The notes below the pieces were generated by a model. The model was not told where the DNA came from, searched no databases, and saw only the letters and a program-made list of their open reading frames with translations. Shown piece after piece: positions 1 to 7,470 of a stretch of DNA of 29,258 bases (positions are counted from its first letter, which is position 1; every line of letters starts with the position of its first letter). The position numbers were made by a program, and so were the translations under genes. Location: contig JAAYMG010000037.1 of the NCBI GenBank assembly GCA_012521525.1, positions 1-29,258 on the forward strand, read 5' to 3'. The DNA is from Clostridiales bacterium (GTDB lineage: Bacteria > Bacillota > Clostridia > Oscillospirales > JAAYOS01).

Positions 1-593
1 GCATTGATCAGCCCGCCGTCGTATGTATGCAGGCGCAATGCCTCTGCATACTCCAATACGCTCCTGTCTTCCGTGTATGTACAATCAACCAGCAGAGGAG
101 TTTCGATTTCAAGTGTCATCACTCCGTCATCGATCATGACTGCACTTACTGCATCATTTTGAACAACGGAGACTTTTTCGTATTTTATGAATGTCACGCC
201 ATGGGCCCTTGCTTTCGAATAGGATCGCTCCAACCCGGGAAATTCGGTTCGGACCGAACGGGCGAGAACATAAACATGGCGTTTGCCCGCCGCGATCCCG
301 ACTGCGCGCTTCAATACGAGATCCCATATAAATGAAGGTGTTTCGGTCTCCCGGTCGAGAAGCATCACGGCCGGAGCCTTCGGCTCAAGGCCGGCAATTA
401 CGCGCTGTGCATAACCGTCGTCGATCAGAAAACCCGGTATGACCGAGCTGCCGACAATGATCACCGGATATCCGTCTGACGAAGCCTTTGCCTCTTTAGG
501 AGTACCGGCCAGCAAAACTTCGAAGCCCTCGTTTTCAAAAAATGACTTTATCAAGCCTGTTCTGACGCTGTTTCCGGCTAATACGATCTTCAT
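1..593 (-). CDS. HdrA-like flavoprotein-related subunit, partial (C-terminus off window)
   Basis: An open frame of 197 codons runs leftward from an ATG at 593 to the window edge without a stop. Its ATG overlaps the stop of the upstream HdrA-like gene (ATGA, 590-593), so the two are probably translationally coupled. The middle part (HVYVLARSVRTEF, then ARAHGVTFIKYEKV) resembles the segment of heterodisulfide reductase subunit A that reads roughly IYxLYRDIRT...ARxxGVxFIRY. The N-terminus (MKIVLAGNSVRTG) lacks the GxGxxG FAD loop, and no cysteine cluster is visible, so this looks like a second, degenerate HdrA-type half rather than a full HdrA. It may pair with its neighbour in electron transfer. 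The family-level call is fair; the role and partners are inference, and the missing C-terminus could change the picture. Confidence 0.6.
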   Translation of the reverse strand, partial: MKIVLAGNSVRTGLIKSFFENEGFEVLLAGTPKEAKASSDGYPVIIVGSSVIPGFLIDDGYAQRVIAGLEPKAPAVMLLDRETETPSFIWDLVLKRAVGIAAGKRHVYVLARSVRTEFPGLERSYSKARAHGVTFIKYEKVSVVQNDAVSAVMIDDGVMTLEIETPLLVDCTYTEDRSVLEYAEALRLHTYDGGLIN

Positions 594-1606
594 GCAAGTA
601 TACCGTCCTGTTCAGATATCTGTGCTATCCGCAAACCCACATCCCGCGCTTCGGCAACGGTTTCCCGTATAGACTTTGGTCCTGACACACAGCCGGCCAG
701 ATAAACATGTGTTTTCTCCGGGGGCTTTACATATTCCAGGAACCCGTTTTCGTCCACCCGCAGGCCGGTCAGATCCGAGAGAGTCACATTGTCGGAATTG
801 GGATGGATCCCGCCGCACAGTATGACCTTGTCAAATGTCTCTCTTGCAAGTACTCCCGAGTCTTCATATATGATTTCGGGATCATTCCCGTTTACCGTGA
901 TCCGCGCCGGGCGGCATCTGATGAAGCGGATCCCCGGTTCGTTCATATCCTGCATAAATGCCGACAAAGCGTTAGTGGTTTGCATATCCATATAGAAAAA
1001 GGTGATCTCACATTCGGGATAGTAATGCCTGATGACCTTGGCCGAACGTGTCGAGTAACCGCAGCAAACCCGCGAGCAGTAATTTGCTTTTTCCTTTACG
1101 CTGCGTGAGCCGAAGCAAAGTACGTATGCCACTTTTTTCGGCGGTTCGGCAAACAGTTCCGAAGCGGTACGACGGTACAAAGCCCTCTCAAGGTCCATAC
1201 CCGTCAGGATCGATTCGGATCGGTCCATATCCAGGGCAGTCTTTGCATTGCTTGCATAATCTAAAAATCCGTTAGCCAGTACGATATCGCTGAAAGATTT
1301 TTCAATGAAATCGGAACCGCTCTTTATGTATGCACTAAATCCGCATGCTTCTTTGCGGAGATCGATCAATGAGGAATCCAACAGGATCGTTATGTTTTCA
1401 TCTCGCTCGACCTCATCCCAGAGGTTGCCGGCCGCACATACTCCGCATTGCGAGCATGAGCTGCCGGACTTGCATCCGAATTGCCTGACCTTTCCGCCCA
1501 AAGAAGGAGACGACTCCAGGATAACAGATGGGATATCAAACCCGGACAAAGTCCTTGCTGCCGTACAGCCCGCAAGACCGCCGCCTATGATAAGTACATT
1601 TTTCAT
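590..1606 (-). CDS. HdrA-like FAD-dependent oxidoreductase, 338 aa
   Basis: This is a short relative of heterodisulfide reductase subunit A, a cytoplasmic flavin and Fe-S electron-transfer protein. An N-terminal FAD loop (GGGLAG, residues 8-13) is followed by ESSPSLGGK, then a cysteine group (C45, C51, C54, C57). The HdrA signature follows: FGSR near 165, then YCSRVCC with C177, C181 and C182. A C-terminal FAD segment ends in YLAGCVSGPKSIRETVAEA, like the GCxxGPxDIxETVAxA of HdrA. There is no added ferredoxin domain. I chose ATG 1606 (MKNVLIIGG) with GGTGAT just upstream over an in-frame TTG at 1630 that lacks a ribosome site. The gene is driven by a near-perfect promoter at 1669-1697 and lies divergent to DUF2284-RACE-MetH. 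A role in supplying electrons to corrinoid or methyl-transfer enzymes is inferred from context. Confidence 0.75.
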   Translation of the reverse strand: MKNVLIIGGGLAGCTAARTLSGFDIPSVILESSPSLGGKVRQFGCKSGSSCSQCGVCAAGNLWDEVERDENITILLDSSLIDLRKEACGFSAYIKSGSDFIEKSFSDIVLANGFLDYASNAKTALDMDRSESILTGMDLERALYRRTASELFAEPPKKVAYVLCFGSRSVKEKANYCSRVCCGYSTRSAKVIRHYYPECEITFFYMDMQTTNALSAFMQDMNEPGIRFIRCRPARITVNGNDPEIIYEDSGVLARETFDKVILCGGIHPNSDNVTLSDLTGLRVDENGFLEYVKPPEKTHVYLAGCVSGPKSIRETVAEARDVGLRIAQISEQDGILA

Positions 1607-1668
1607 TGGATCACCATGTTCCGATTTCAAATTAAGCCTCTGTTACTGTCAGTTCCGATGTTAGTTCA

Positions 1669-1697
1669 ATTATATATTGGCTGCGGATTTGTGTCAA
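1669..1697 (-). promoter_or_regulatory. Sigma-A promoter for the HdrA-like genes
   Basis: Read leftward, TTGACA (1697-1692) and TATAAT (1674-1669) are both full consensus and separated by 17 nt, 63 nt ahead of the ATG at 1606. The -35 box lies inside a perfect inverted repeat, so repression by a bound factor is likely. Confidence 0.75.
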
Positions 1698-1716
1698 TAA
1701 CGCTAAATTATTGACA
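1692..1716. promoter_or_regulatory. Perfect 9-7-9 palindrome, putative operator between divergent genes
   Basis: TGTCAATAA (1692-1700) and TTATTGACA (1708-1716) are exact inverted repeats around a 7-nt spacer. The left arm contains the whole -35 box of the leftward HdrA-like promoter, and the right arm ends about 48 bp before the -35 box of the rightward promoter. No T-tract follows, so a terminator is unlikely and a dimeric repressor site fits best. The regulator is not in this window and its identity is unknown. Confidence 0.6.
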
Positions 1717-1763
1717 AACTGAGGTTCCCTGATTGTACGAATTTGATCCCTCCGTATAAATCC

Positions 1764-1792
1764 TTGTTAAAAGGTTGCCGGTGGTTTATAAT
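1764..1792 (+). promoter_or_regulatory. Sigma-A promoter for DUF2284-RACE
   Basis: TTGTTA (1764-1769) and TATAAT (1787-1792) are spaced by 17 nt, giving a likely transcription start near 1799 and a leader of about 50 nt before the TTG start at 1849. Confidence 0.65.
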
Positions 1793-1848
1793 TAAATCCT
1801 GAGAACAGGCAGCGAAGACCGGAATATATTTCAAAAGGGGAATGCACA

Positions 1849-2388
1849 TTGAGGGATTTGGACGAAATAGTACGCATGGCTTTGGAAGCCGGATTTTCTC
1901 TTGCCGCTCCGCTTGACCTTGCAACGATCAAACTTTATCCGGAAGTACGCGAAATGTGCGCGTCCGACAAATGCCGCGCATATGACAGGAACTGGACCTG
2001 TCCTCCCGCATGCGGAACTCTGGAAGAATGTTCCGAAAGGATAAGAAAGTACAACAGGGGGATCATAGTTCAAACACTGGGTGAACTCGAGGACGACTTT
2101 GACTTCGAAGGGATGGCGGAGTTAGCAAAAAAGCATAACGAAAAATTCTATGCGTTCCATGATGTACTGCACGGTATTTTTTCAGACGTACTGGCCCTTG
2201 GCGCCGGGGGATGCTCAAGATGCGACAGCTGTACATATCCGGATATGCCATGCAGGTTCCCGCACCTTGCACTGTCATCGATGGAAGCCTACGGGATGAT
2301 CGTTAACGAAGTATGTACTCTGAATGGTGTTCCGTACTATCATGGCCCGGGAAAGATCGCATATATAGGATGTTATCTTTTTGACTGA
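1849..2388 (+). CDS. DUF2284 cysteine-rich metal-binding protein, 179 aa
   Basis: This matches the DUF2284 family of predicted metal-binding proteins, which have no assigned biochemical function. The two family cysteine groups are present: C37, C42, C51, C55 and C61 (the core reads NWTCPPACG), then C122, C125, C128 and C135 (GCSRCDSC...MPCRFP, followed by the typical SMEAYG). They could hold one or more Fe-S clusters. The frame starts at TTG 1849 with AGGGG eight bases upstream; the ATG at 1842 is out of frame. No signal peptide or membrane segment is seen, so it is probably cytoplasmic. It is the first gene after a promoter and is followed 49 bp later by the RACE activator, so a part in corrinoid redox chemistry is plausible but is inference from position. 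Confidence 0.8.
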   Translation: MRDLDEIVRMALEAGFSLAAPLDLATIKLYPEVREMCASDKCRAYDRNWTCPPACGTLEECSERIRKYNRGIIVQTLGELEDDFDFEGMAELAKKHNEKFYAFHDVLHGIFSDVLALGAGGCSRCDSCTYPDMPCRFPHLALSSMEAYGMIVNEVCTLNGVPYYHGPGKIAYIGCYLFD

Positions 2389-2437
2389 AGACCGTTGCTC
2401 AATAACAGAGATTTGTAGGGGGAGGGACTTGATAAAG

Positions 2438-4231
2438 ATGGAACACAGGGTTTTGTTCTTACCTGATAACATAGAGGTGCGTGTAGCCGACGGAACAATG
2501 ATCATTCATGCGTTCCACAAGGCAGGTATTCCCATTGATGCTCCCTGTGGAGGGAATGGGACATGCGGCAAATGCATGGTGAATGTAATAAAGAAAAATG
2601 GTACTGCAGAACTAAAGCAGGCATGCAAAACACCGATCACCGAAGATATCACTATTGAAATATCCGGTAAGGTTGCAGAGCACAGGATACTGAATGACGG
2701 CCTCGGAGGCAGGTATAAACTGGCCCCCATGATAAGACGGGTGAATGTTTTCGCAGAAAAGGCAAAACTTGGCGACCGCCGTTCGGGATGGGAAAGGCTG
2801 GCAGAAGCTGTATCTTCGGTTACAGGCATATCTGCAGCGGAATTAACTGCACATCCTGTTGCGGTTTCTTCACTCTGTAAGATATCGGACCTCTGCGGTC
2901 AAAGACCCGATGTTTTTCTTTTCGGAAATGAAGTGCTTGCCGTATGTCCCCAGGGCAGCCCGATGTATGCGATCGCTTTTGATATCGGTACGACTACCGT
3001 CGTAGGTTATCTGCTCGATATCGAAAGCGGAAAGCAACTTGCCGTATCCAGCATGCTCAATCCCCAGTCCTCGTATGGAGCCGATGTCGTCATGAGGGCC
3101 AAATTTGCGCTTGAAAATGGTGTTGTGACTCTCGCAAATGCAGTCAGAGACGCTCTTAATGCAATAATAGCGGATACTGCAAAACAGGCAGGTATATCGA
3201 CCGGGGATATATATCTGATATCAGTCGTGGGCAACACATGCATGCATCATTTATTTCTCGGCGTGTCTCCCGAATCCCTTGTTTTTGCGCCGTATAACCC
3301 GGTTATAAGACATGGGTTGGTATTGAATGCAGCCGATTTCGGTATTCGGATCAATAGTCTTGCCAAGCTTGTAATTTTGCCGAATATAGCCGGCTTTGTC
3401 GGCGCGGATACAGTTGCGGCAATATTGTCATCTGGCATGGACAGGACAGACAAACTCACTCTTTTGATCGATATCGGAACGAACGGTGAGATAGTTTTGG
3501 GAAACCGAAACGAAATGATCGCTTGCTCGACCGCAGCCGGTCCGGCATTTGAAGGAGCGCTCATAGAATTCGGCATGCGCGGAGCTGCGGGAGCTATCGA
3601 CCATGTATCACTTACAGGTGGCAAAATCCAGTATAGCGTAATTGGCGGACAAAAACCTGTCGGCATTTGCGGTTCGGGTTTGATCGATGCTATAGCTCAG
3701 CTGGTTATGATGGGCCTGATAGACGAAACGGGAAAACTCCAGGCTTCGGATGACACGACAGAGGCATCGGTTTTATCCGGATACATACGACGTATCAATG
3801 GCAAAGATGCATTCGTGCTTGTTGAGGCAGCCGATAGCGGGACAGGATCCCAAATATACATAACACAGAAAGATATAAGGGAAGTCCAGCTGGCCAAAGG
3901 AGCTATTTTTGCCGGAATAACGCTTTTGGCAGAACAGTTGGGAATTTCGATATCCGAAATAGAACAGGTCCTGGTCGCCGGAGCATTTGGCAACTATATG
4001 TCACCCGACAGCGCATGCCGTATATCGCTCATTCCTGCAATACTGAGGGAGAAGATCATCCCCATAGGAAATGCCGCAGGTGAGGGTGCAAAACAGGTAG
4101 TTCTGAATGCCGATGAGTATCAAAGAGCAGTGACTGTTTCGAAAACCTGCGGCTACCTGGAGCTGGCCGCCCATCCGAAGTTCCAGGATATTTTCGTTGA
4201 CAGCCTGTCATTTCCCGAGCAAGGGCAATGA
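2438..4231 (+). CDS. RACE-type corrinoid activation protein ([2Fe-2S] + ASKHA, DUF4445), 597 aa
   Basis: This is a reductive activator of corrinoid enzymes: family members use ATP to drive electrons from a [2Fe-2S] centre onto inactive Co(II) corrinoid, restoring Co(I). The N-terminal plant-type ferredoxin domain carries C37, C43, C46 and C63 (CGGNGTCGKC, then QACKTP). After a linker, the ASKHA-fold ATPase domain shows DIGTTTVVGY from D182, DIGTNGEIVLG from D345, GICGSGLIDA, and GAFGNYMSPD near the C-terminus. I chose ATG 2438 downstream of GGGGGAGGG (2418-2426); the spacing is a little long, and TTG 2429 or TTG 2381 (overlapping the previous stop) are alternatives. The gene sits between DUF2284 and a MetH that lacks its own activation domain, which makes that MetH the likely client. 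Family call strong, client inferred. Confidence 0.9.
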   Translation: MEHRVLFLPDNIEVRVADGTMIIHAFHKAGIPIDAPCGGNGTCGKCMVNVIKKNGTAELKQACKTPITEDITIEISGKVAEHRILNDGLGGRYKLAPMIRRVNVFAEKAKLGDRRSGWERLAEAVSSVTGISAAELTAHPVAVSSLCKISDLCGQRPDVFLFGNEVLAVCPQGSPMYAIAFDIGTTTVVGYLLDIESGKQLAVSSMLNPQSSYGADVVMRAKFALENGVVTLANAVRDALNAIIADTAKQAGISTGDIYLISVVGNTCMHHLFLGVSPESLVFAPYNPVIRHGLVLNAADFGIRINSLAKLVILPNIAGFVGADTVAAILSSGMDRTDKLTLLIDIGTNGEIVLGNRNEMIACSTAAGPAFEGALIEFGMRGAAGAIDHVSLTGGKIQYSVIGGQKPVGICGSGLIDAIAQLVMMGLIDETGKLQASDDTTEASVLSGYIRRINGKDAFVLVEAADSGTGSQIYITQKDIREVQLAKGAIFAGITLLAEQLGISISEIEQVLVAGAFGNYMSPDSACRISLIPAILREKIIPIGNAAGEGAKQVVLNADEYQRAVTVSKTCGYLELAAHPKFQDIFVDSLSFPEQGQ

Positions 4232-4277
4232 TTTGCCGGTGGTGTCATTGGGTTTGTTGCCGGTCGCCCATGTTTGC

Positions 4278-4309
4278 ATTCGAATATTATGTTTCGAATG
4301 AGGTACAAT
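4278..4309 (+). promoter_or_regulatory. Inverted repeat and weak -10 box upstream of the 151-aa gene
   Basis: ATTCGAA (4278-4284) and TTCGAAT (4293-4299) are exact inverted repeats with an 8-nt gap, followed by a TACAAT -10-like box (4304-4309). No good -35 lies 16-18 nt upstream, so a regulated or activator-dependent start is possible. The preceding gene ends 46 bp earlier without a clear terminator, so read-through from RACE is also likely. Confidence 0.3.
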
Positions 4310-4366
4310 AAAGCATAGTCAGCGGTGATCGAAGCTAAGTTTTTCTGTGGTAAAGGAAAGGTAAAT

Positions 4367-4822
4367 ATGTGGAGAGTTGCGGTTGCAGGCAAAGTGACTG
4401 ACGGTTTCATGGAAGCCGCCAGGAAGCGGCTGTTAGAAACAGGCGTTCTTCTTGAAAGGTACGATCCTTACTTACCGGAACAAGACTACGATGCCATCCT
4501 GGTCTTTCCTGACACAGACTTGTCACTGAGCAAATATTGCTGCCGAATATTGATAATCCCGGATGAGCTGATATCCGATGGAGCTATTATAAACGACACT
4601 TCCGCTCAGTGTGTCATATCATATGGACTGTCTCCGAAGAATACCGTCACACTTTCCAGTACTAATGATGGCAAGAACGTGGTGGCACTGCAGCGGGATA
4701 TCATGTCCCTTGACGGTTCTCTGATATTGAGACAGGAGTTTACGCTTGACTGCGACCTGCAGCATTATGAAACGATGGCATTGGCGTCGCTTATCGCGAT
4801 CTCCGGCGTGCTTGAGCAATAA
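4367..4822 (+). CDS. Unrecognised 151-aa protein between RACE and MetH
   Basis: I do not recognise this protein. The ATG at 4367 is preceded by AAAGGAAAGG with good spacing; an in-frame GTG at 4325 has no ribosome site. There is no signal peptide or membrane segment. Short hydrophobic strands (ILVFPDTD, RILIIPDEL) alternate with polar stretches, suggesting an alpha/beta fold. The C-terminal half has CVISYGLSPKNTVTLSS followed by VVALQRDIMSLDG, faintly like the YG...T(V/I)xxSS strand pattern of the Mur-ligase central domain, but no P-loop is visible, so a ligase activity cannot be claimed. Two adjacent cysteines (YCCRIL) occur near residue 58. It ends in an intrinsic terminator whose stem contains its stop codon, so it closes the DUF2284-RACE transcript rather than opening the MetH one. 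Function unknown. Confidence 0.65.
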   Translation: MWRVAVAGKVTDGFMEAARKRLLETGVLLERYDPYLPEQDYDAILVFPDTDLSLSKYCCRILIIPDELISDGAIINDTSAQCVISYGLSPKNTVTLSSTNDGKNVVALQRDIMSLDGSLILRQEFTLDCDLQHYETMALASLIAISGVLEQ

Positions 4823-4834
4823 GCACGCTTTTTT
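4806..4834 (+). terminator. Intrinsic terminator overlapping the 3' end of the 151-aa gene
   Basis: GCGTGCTT (4806-4813) pairs with AAGCACGC (4821-4828) around a 7-nt loop, followed by six T. The stop codon TAA (4820-4822) spans the loop and descending stem, so the last codons and the terminator share bases. Confidence 0.85.
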
Positions 4835-4835
4835 C

Positions 4836-4864
4836 TTGCCATTTCATACGCACCGTGCTAAAGT
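4836..4864 (+). promoter_or_regulatory. metH: Candidate promoter for metH
   Basis: TTGCCA (4836-4841) and TAAAGT (4859-4864) are spaced by 17 nt, directly behind the upstream terminator. The leader to ATG 4922 is only about 50 nt. It is too short to hold an S-box or T-box, and I see none. Confidence 0.4.
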
Positions 4865-4921
4865 AGTACTTAATATTTTTCGGAACAGAATATGGAATCG
4901 TGTCGTGTTGGAGGTAAGGTC

Positions 4922-7354
4922 ATGTTAACCGAAATGATGAAAAAAGAGTTCATTATTCTCGACGGTGCGATGGGCACTTTGCTTCAGAAGCGGGTCAAAA
5001 AGACCGGCCAGCCTTTGGAGACGGTCTGCTTTTCGGACGAACGTGCCGTTGAGGATATACATCGAATGTACATCGAATGCGGCAGCGACATGATCTATAC
5101 CAATACACTTTGCGCCAATGCCATAAAACTCAAAGGGACCGGCATAAGCCCTGCGGAGCTTATAAGCAAAGCGGTCGAGATCGCAAGACGCGCCGTAAAG
5201 GGAACGGACGCCCTTGTCGCGCTCGACATAGGAGCCATTGGGGAATTGATGGAGCCCGCAGGGGAGCTGACGTTCGAACTCGCTTACCGCCTGTTTTCCG
5301 AGCAGGTGAAGGCCGGAGAAAAGGCCGGCGCAGACCTCATAGTATTTGAAACGATGTCGGACCTGCTGGAAGTCAAAGCAGGGGTGCTTGCGGCAAAGGA
5401 AAACACGTCCCTTCCCGTTTTCGTTACCATGACATTTGGTGAAAACAAGAGGACATATACCGGATGCGACGTCCGTGCCATGGCATGCACGCTTCAGGGG
5501 TTGGGAGCGGATGCCATCGGTATCAACTGTTCACTGGGTCCCAAAGAGATATATCCGATCGCCGCCGATCTTTCCCGTTATACTTCTCTGCCGATCATCA
5601 TCAAGCCAAATGCCGGGCTTCCGGACCCTATAAGCGGAATGTTTACCGTCGGCCCCGAGGAGTTTGCCGATGAAATGGTTAAGTACGCCGATCTCGGAGT
5701 GCGGTTCGTCGGTGGCTGCTGCGGTACAGGCCCTGAATATATAAAACTTCTCAGGCAGCGGTTCGGGAAGCTGAAGAGGCAGGCTTCGCATTATGTCCCC
5801 GCAACACGTGTCTGTACCCCAACGAATGTTGTTGAGCTTGATAGGGTAAGGGTCATAGGAGAGTGCATAAACCCCACAGGAAGGGCCCCTTTACAGTACG
5901 CTCTTAAAAGCAGCGACATGTCGCTTGTCGAGCAGCTGGCTGTTGACCAGGCGGAAGCCGGAGCGGATTTTCTTGATGTCAATGTCGGTGTTCCCGGGAT
6001 CGACGCATCAGCGGCCATGGCGGATGCTGTTAGAGCTGTCCAGGCAGTAACGACCCTGCCGCTCGTGATCGACTCCTCTGACCCGCACGTCCTTGAGTCC
6101 GGATTAAGGATATACAACGGAAAACCGATAGTGAACTCGGTCACGGGTGAAGCAAAAAGCATTGAGACTGTCCTGCCCCTCGTAAAAAAGTACGGGGCAG
6201 CCGTGATAGGTCTGACATTGGACGAAAACGGGATACCGCCCCTTGCTGAAGACCGTTTGCGAATAGCCCGGAAAATACTGGACGCCTGCATGCGGTACGG
6301 AATACCGAAAGAAGACTTGATCATCGACTGTCTGGTCCTTACAGTGTCGACACAGCAAAATTCTGCAACGGAAACGCTTCGCGCAGCCAAAATGGTGAAA
6401 GACAAATTGGGAGTCAAAACATGCCTTGGCATTTCAAACATATCTTTCGGCATGCCCGGGCGGGAAGTGGTCAACCGCACGTATCTTTCTCTTGCACTGA
6501 GCCATGGTGTCGACATGGTTATAATAAATCCCAGTTGCGCGTCAATGATGGACACGATATATGCATACAGGCTTCTTACCGGAAACGATAAAGACATGTT
6601 GGAATATTTGGATCACATGTCGGAAAGAAAAGATCAGGTCAATATTTTAGATAATATTACAGGTGAGGTTAACAGCGCCGATACATCATCCCGTCAGGAC
6701 AACAGTAAGATTTCGGATATTTCAGATCTGTTCATCGGCCTGGAGCGTGCCGTCATCAGAGGGCTGAAGGATGAGGCAGCAGGTTACGCATCCGAGCTTC
6801 TAAACCACGCGGAAGCAACGGAGATAATAGACAGATGCCTGGTTCCGGCTCTCGACAAAACAGGGAAGCTATATGAAAACGGTGATATATTCCTTCCGCA
6901 GCTTATGAGATCCGCCGATTCTGCAGGAGCAGCATTCGACATCATACGCGATCACCTGAAAAGAAAGGGGATCTCCTCCCGATCAAAGGGAAAGATACTG
7001 CTTGCCACTGTACAGGGTGATATACATGATATAGGCAAAAACATCGTAAAGGCACTGCTTGAAAACTACGGTTATACGGTGATCGATCTGGGAAAGGACG
7101 TTTCTCCCGATACCGTAGTTGAAGCTGCAGTCAGAGAAAATATAAAGCTGATAGGATTGAGCGCTCTGATGACGACAACGGCTGAATATATCGGCAAGAC
7201 GATCCAAAGACTGAGAGAAGTCGGACATGAATGCAAAGTCATGGCAGGCGGAGCTGTATTGACCGAAGAATATGCCAGGAAACTCGGAGCGGATTTCTAT
7301 GCGAAGGATGCGGCCGACGGGCTTCGTATCGCAGCAGAGATCTATGGCAGTTGA
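4922..7354 (+). CDS. metH: Cobalamin-dependent methionine synthase, no activation domain, 810 aa
   Basis: This enzyme transfers a methyl group from methyltetrahydrofolate via cobalamin to homocysteine. The N-terminal homocysteine domain (about 1-290) starts with LDGAMGTLLQ and has the zinc cysteines C203 (GINCS) and C266-C267 (VGGCCGT). The pterin domain (about 310-580) begins VIGECINPTGR and contains DFLDVNVGVPG. A helical cap (about 620-685) precedes the Rossmann B12 domain with D700-x-H702-x-x-G705 (DIHDIGKN), the lower-ligand motif. The protein ends at the B12 domain: the roughly 330-residue SAM-binding activation domain of E. coli MetH is missing, as in several anaerobes. ATG 4922 has GGAGGT six bases upstream; ATG 4892 lacks one. 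Reactivation is probably carried out by the RACE protein encoded upstream (inference). Confidence 0.93.
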   Translation: MLTEMMKKEFIILDGAMGTLLQKRVKKTGQPLETVCFSDERAVEDIHRMYIECGSDMIYTNTLCANAIKLKGTGISPAELISKAVEIARRAVKGTDALVALDIGAIGELMEPAGELTFELAYRLFSEQVKAGEKAGADLIVFETMSDLLEVKAGVLAAKENTSLPVFVTMTFGENKRTYTGCDVRAMACTLQGLGADAIGINCSLGPKEIYPIAADLSRYTSLPIIIKPNAGLPDPISGMFTVGPEEFADEMVKYADLGVRFVGGCCGTGPEYIKLLRQRFGKLKRQASHYVPATRVCTPTNVVELDRVRVIGECINPTGRAPLQYALKSSDMSLVEQLAVDQAEAGADFLDVNVGVPGIDASAAMADAVRAVQAVTTLPLVIDSSDPHVLESGLRIYNGKPIVNSVTGEAKSIETVLPLVKKYGAAVIGLTLDENGIPPLAEDRLRIARKILDACMRYGIPKEDLIIDCLVLTVSTQQNSATETLRAAKMVKDKLGVKTCLGISNISFGMPGREVVNRTYLSLALSHGVDMVIINPSCASMMDTIYAYRLLTGNDKDMLEYLDHMSERKDQVNILDNITGEVNSADTSSRQDNSKISDISDLFIGLERAVIRGLKDEAAGYASELLNHAEATEIIDRCLVPALDKTGKLYENGDIFLPQLMRSADSAGAAFDIIRDHLKRKGISSRSKGKILLATVQGDIHDIGKNIVKALLENYGYTVIDLGKDVSPDTVVEAAVRENIKLIGLSALMTTTAEYIGKTIQRLREVGHECKVMAGGAVLTEEYARKLGADFYAKDAADGLRIAAEIYGS

Positions 7355-7386
7355 TACCGGTCTGCGGGAAAGATGTTAAATATTAT

Positions 7387-7450
7387 CGGACGGTCCTTCC
7401 GTACGACCCTGGATCAATGCTTCTCCAAGATCGGACGGGAGAACCGTCCG
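7387..7450. other. Two related small hairpins between convergent metH and SOD genes
   Basis: CGGACGG (7432-7438) pairs perfectly with CCGTCCG (7444-7450) over a 5-nt loop. A related copy, CGGACGGTCCTTCCGT (7387-7402), forms a shorter 4-bp stem, also with a 5-nt loop. Neither has a T-tract, so these are not classic intrinsic terminators. They occupy the 116 bp gap where the two transcripts converge. Confidence 0.4.
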
Positions 7451-7470
7451 CATGTTATGGACGGACATGA

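Noticed and set aside
590..1664. Several rightward frames across the HdrA-like gene
   Set aside because: They lack ribosome sites and give no family-like protein, while the leftward frame shows clear HdrA signatures.
4835..4921. S-box, T-box or cobalamin riboswitch upstream of metH
   Set aside because: The space between terminator and start is only 87 nt and none of the conserved riboswitch cores is visible.
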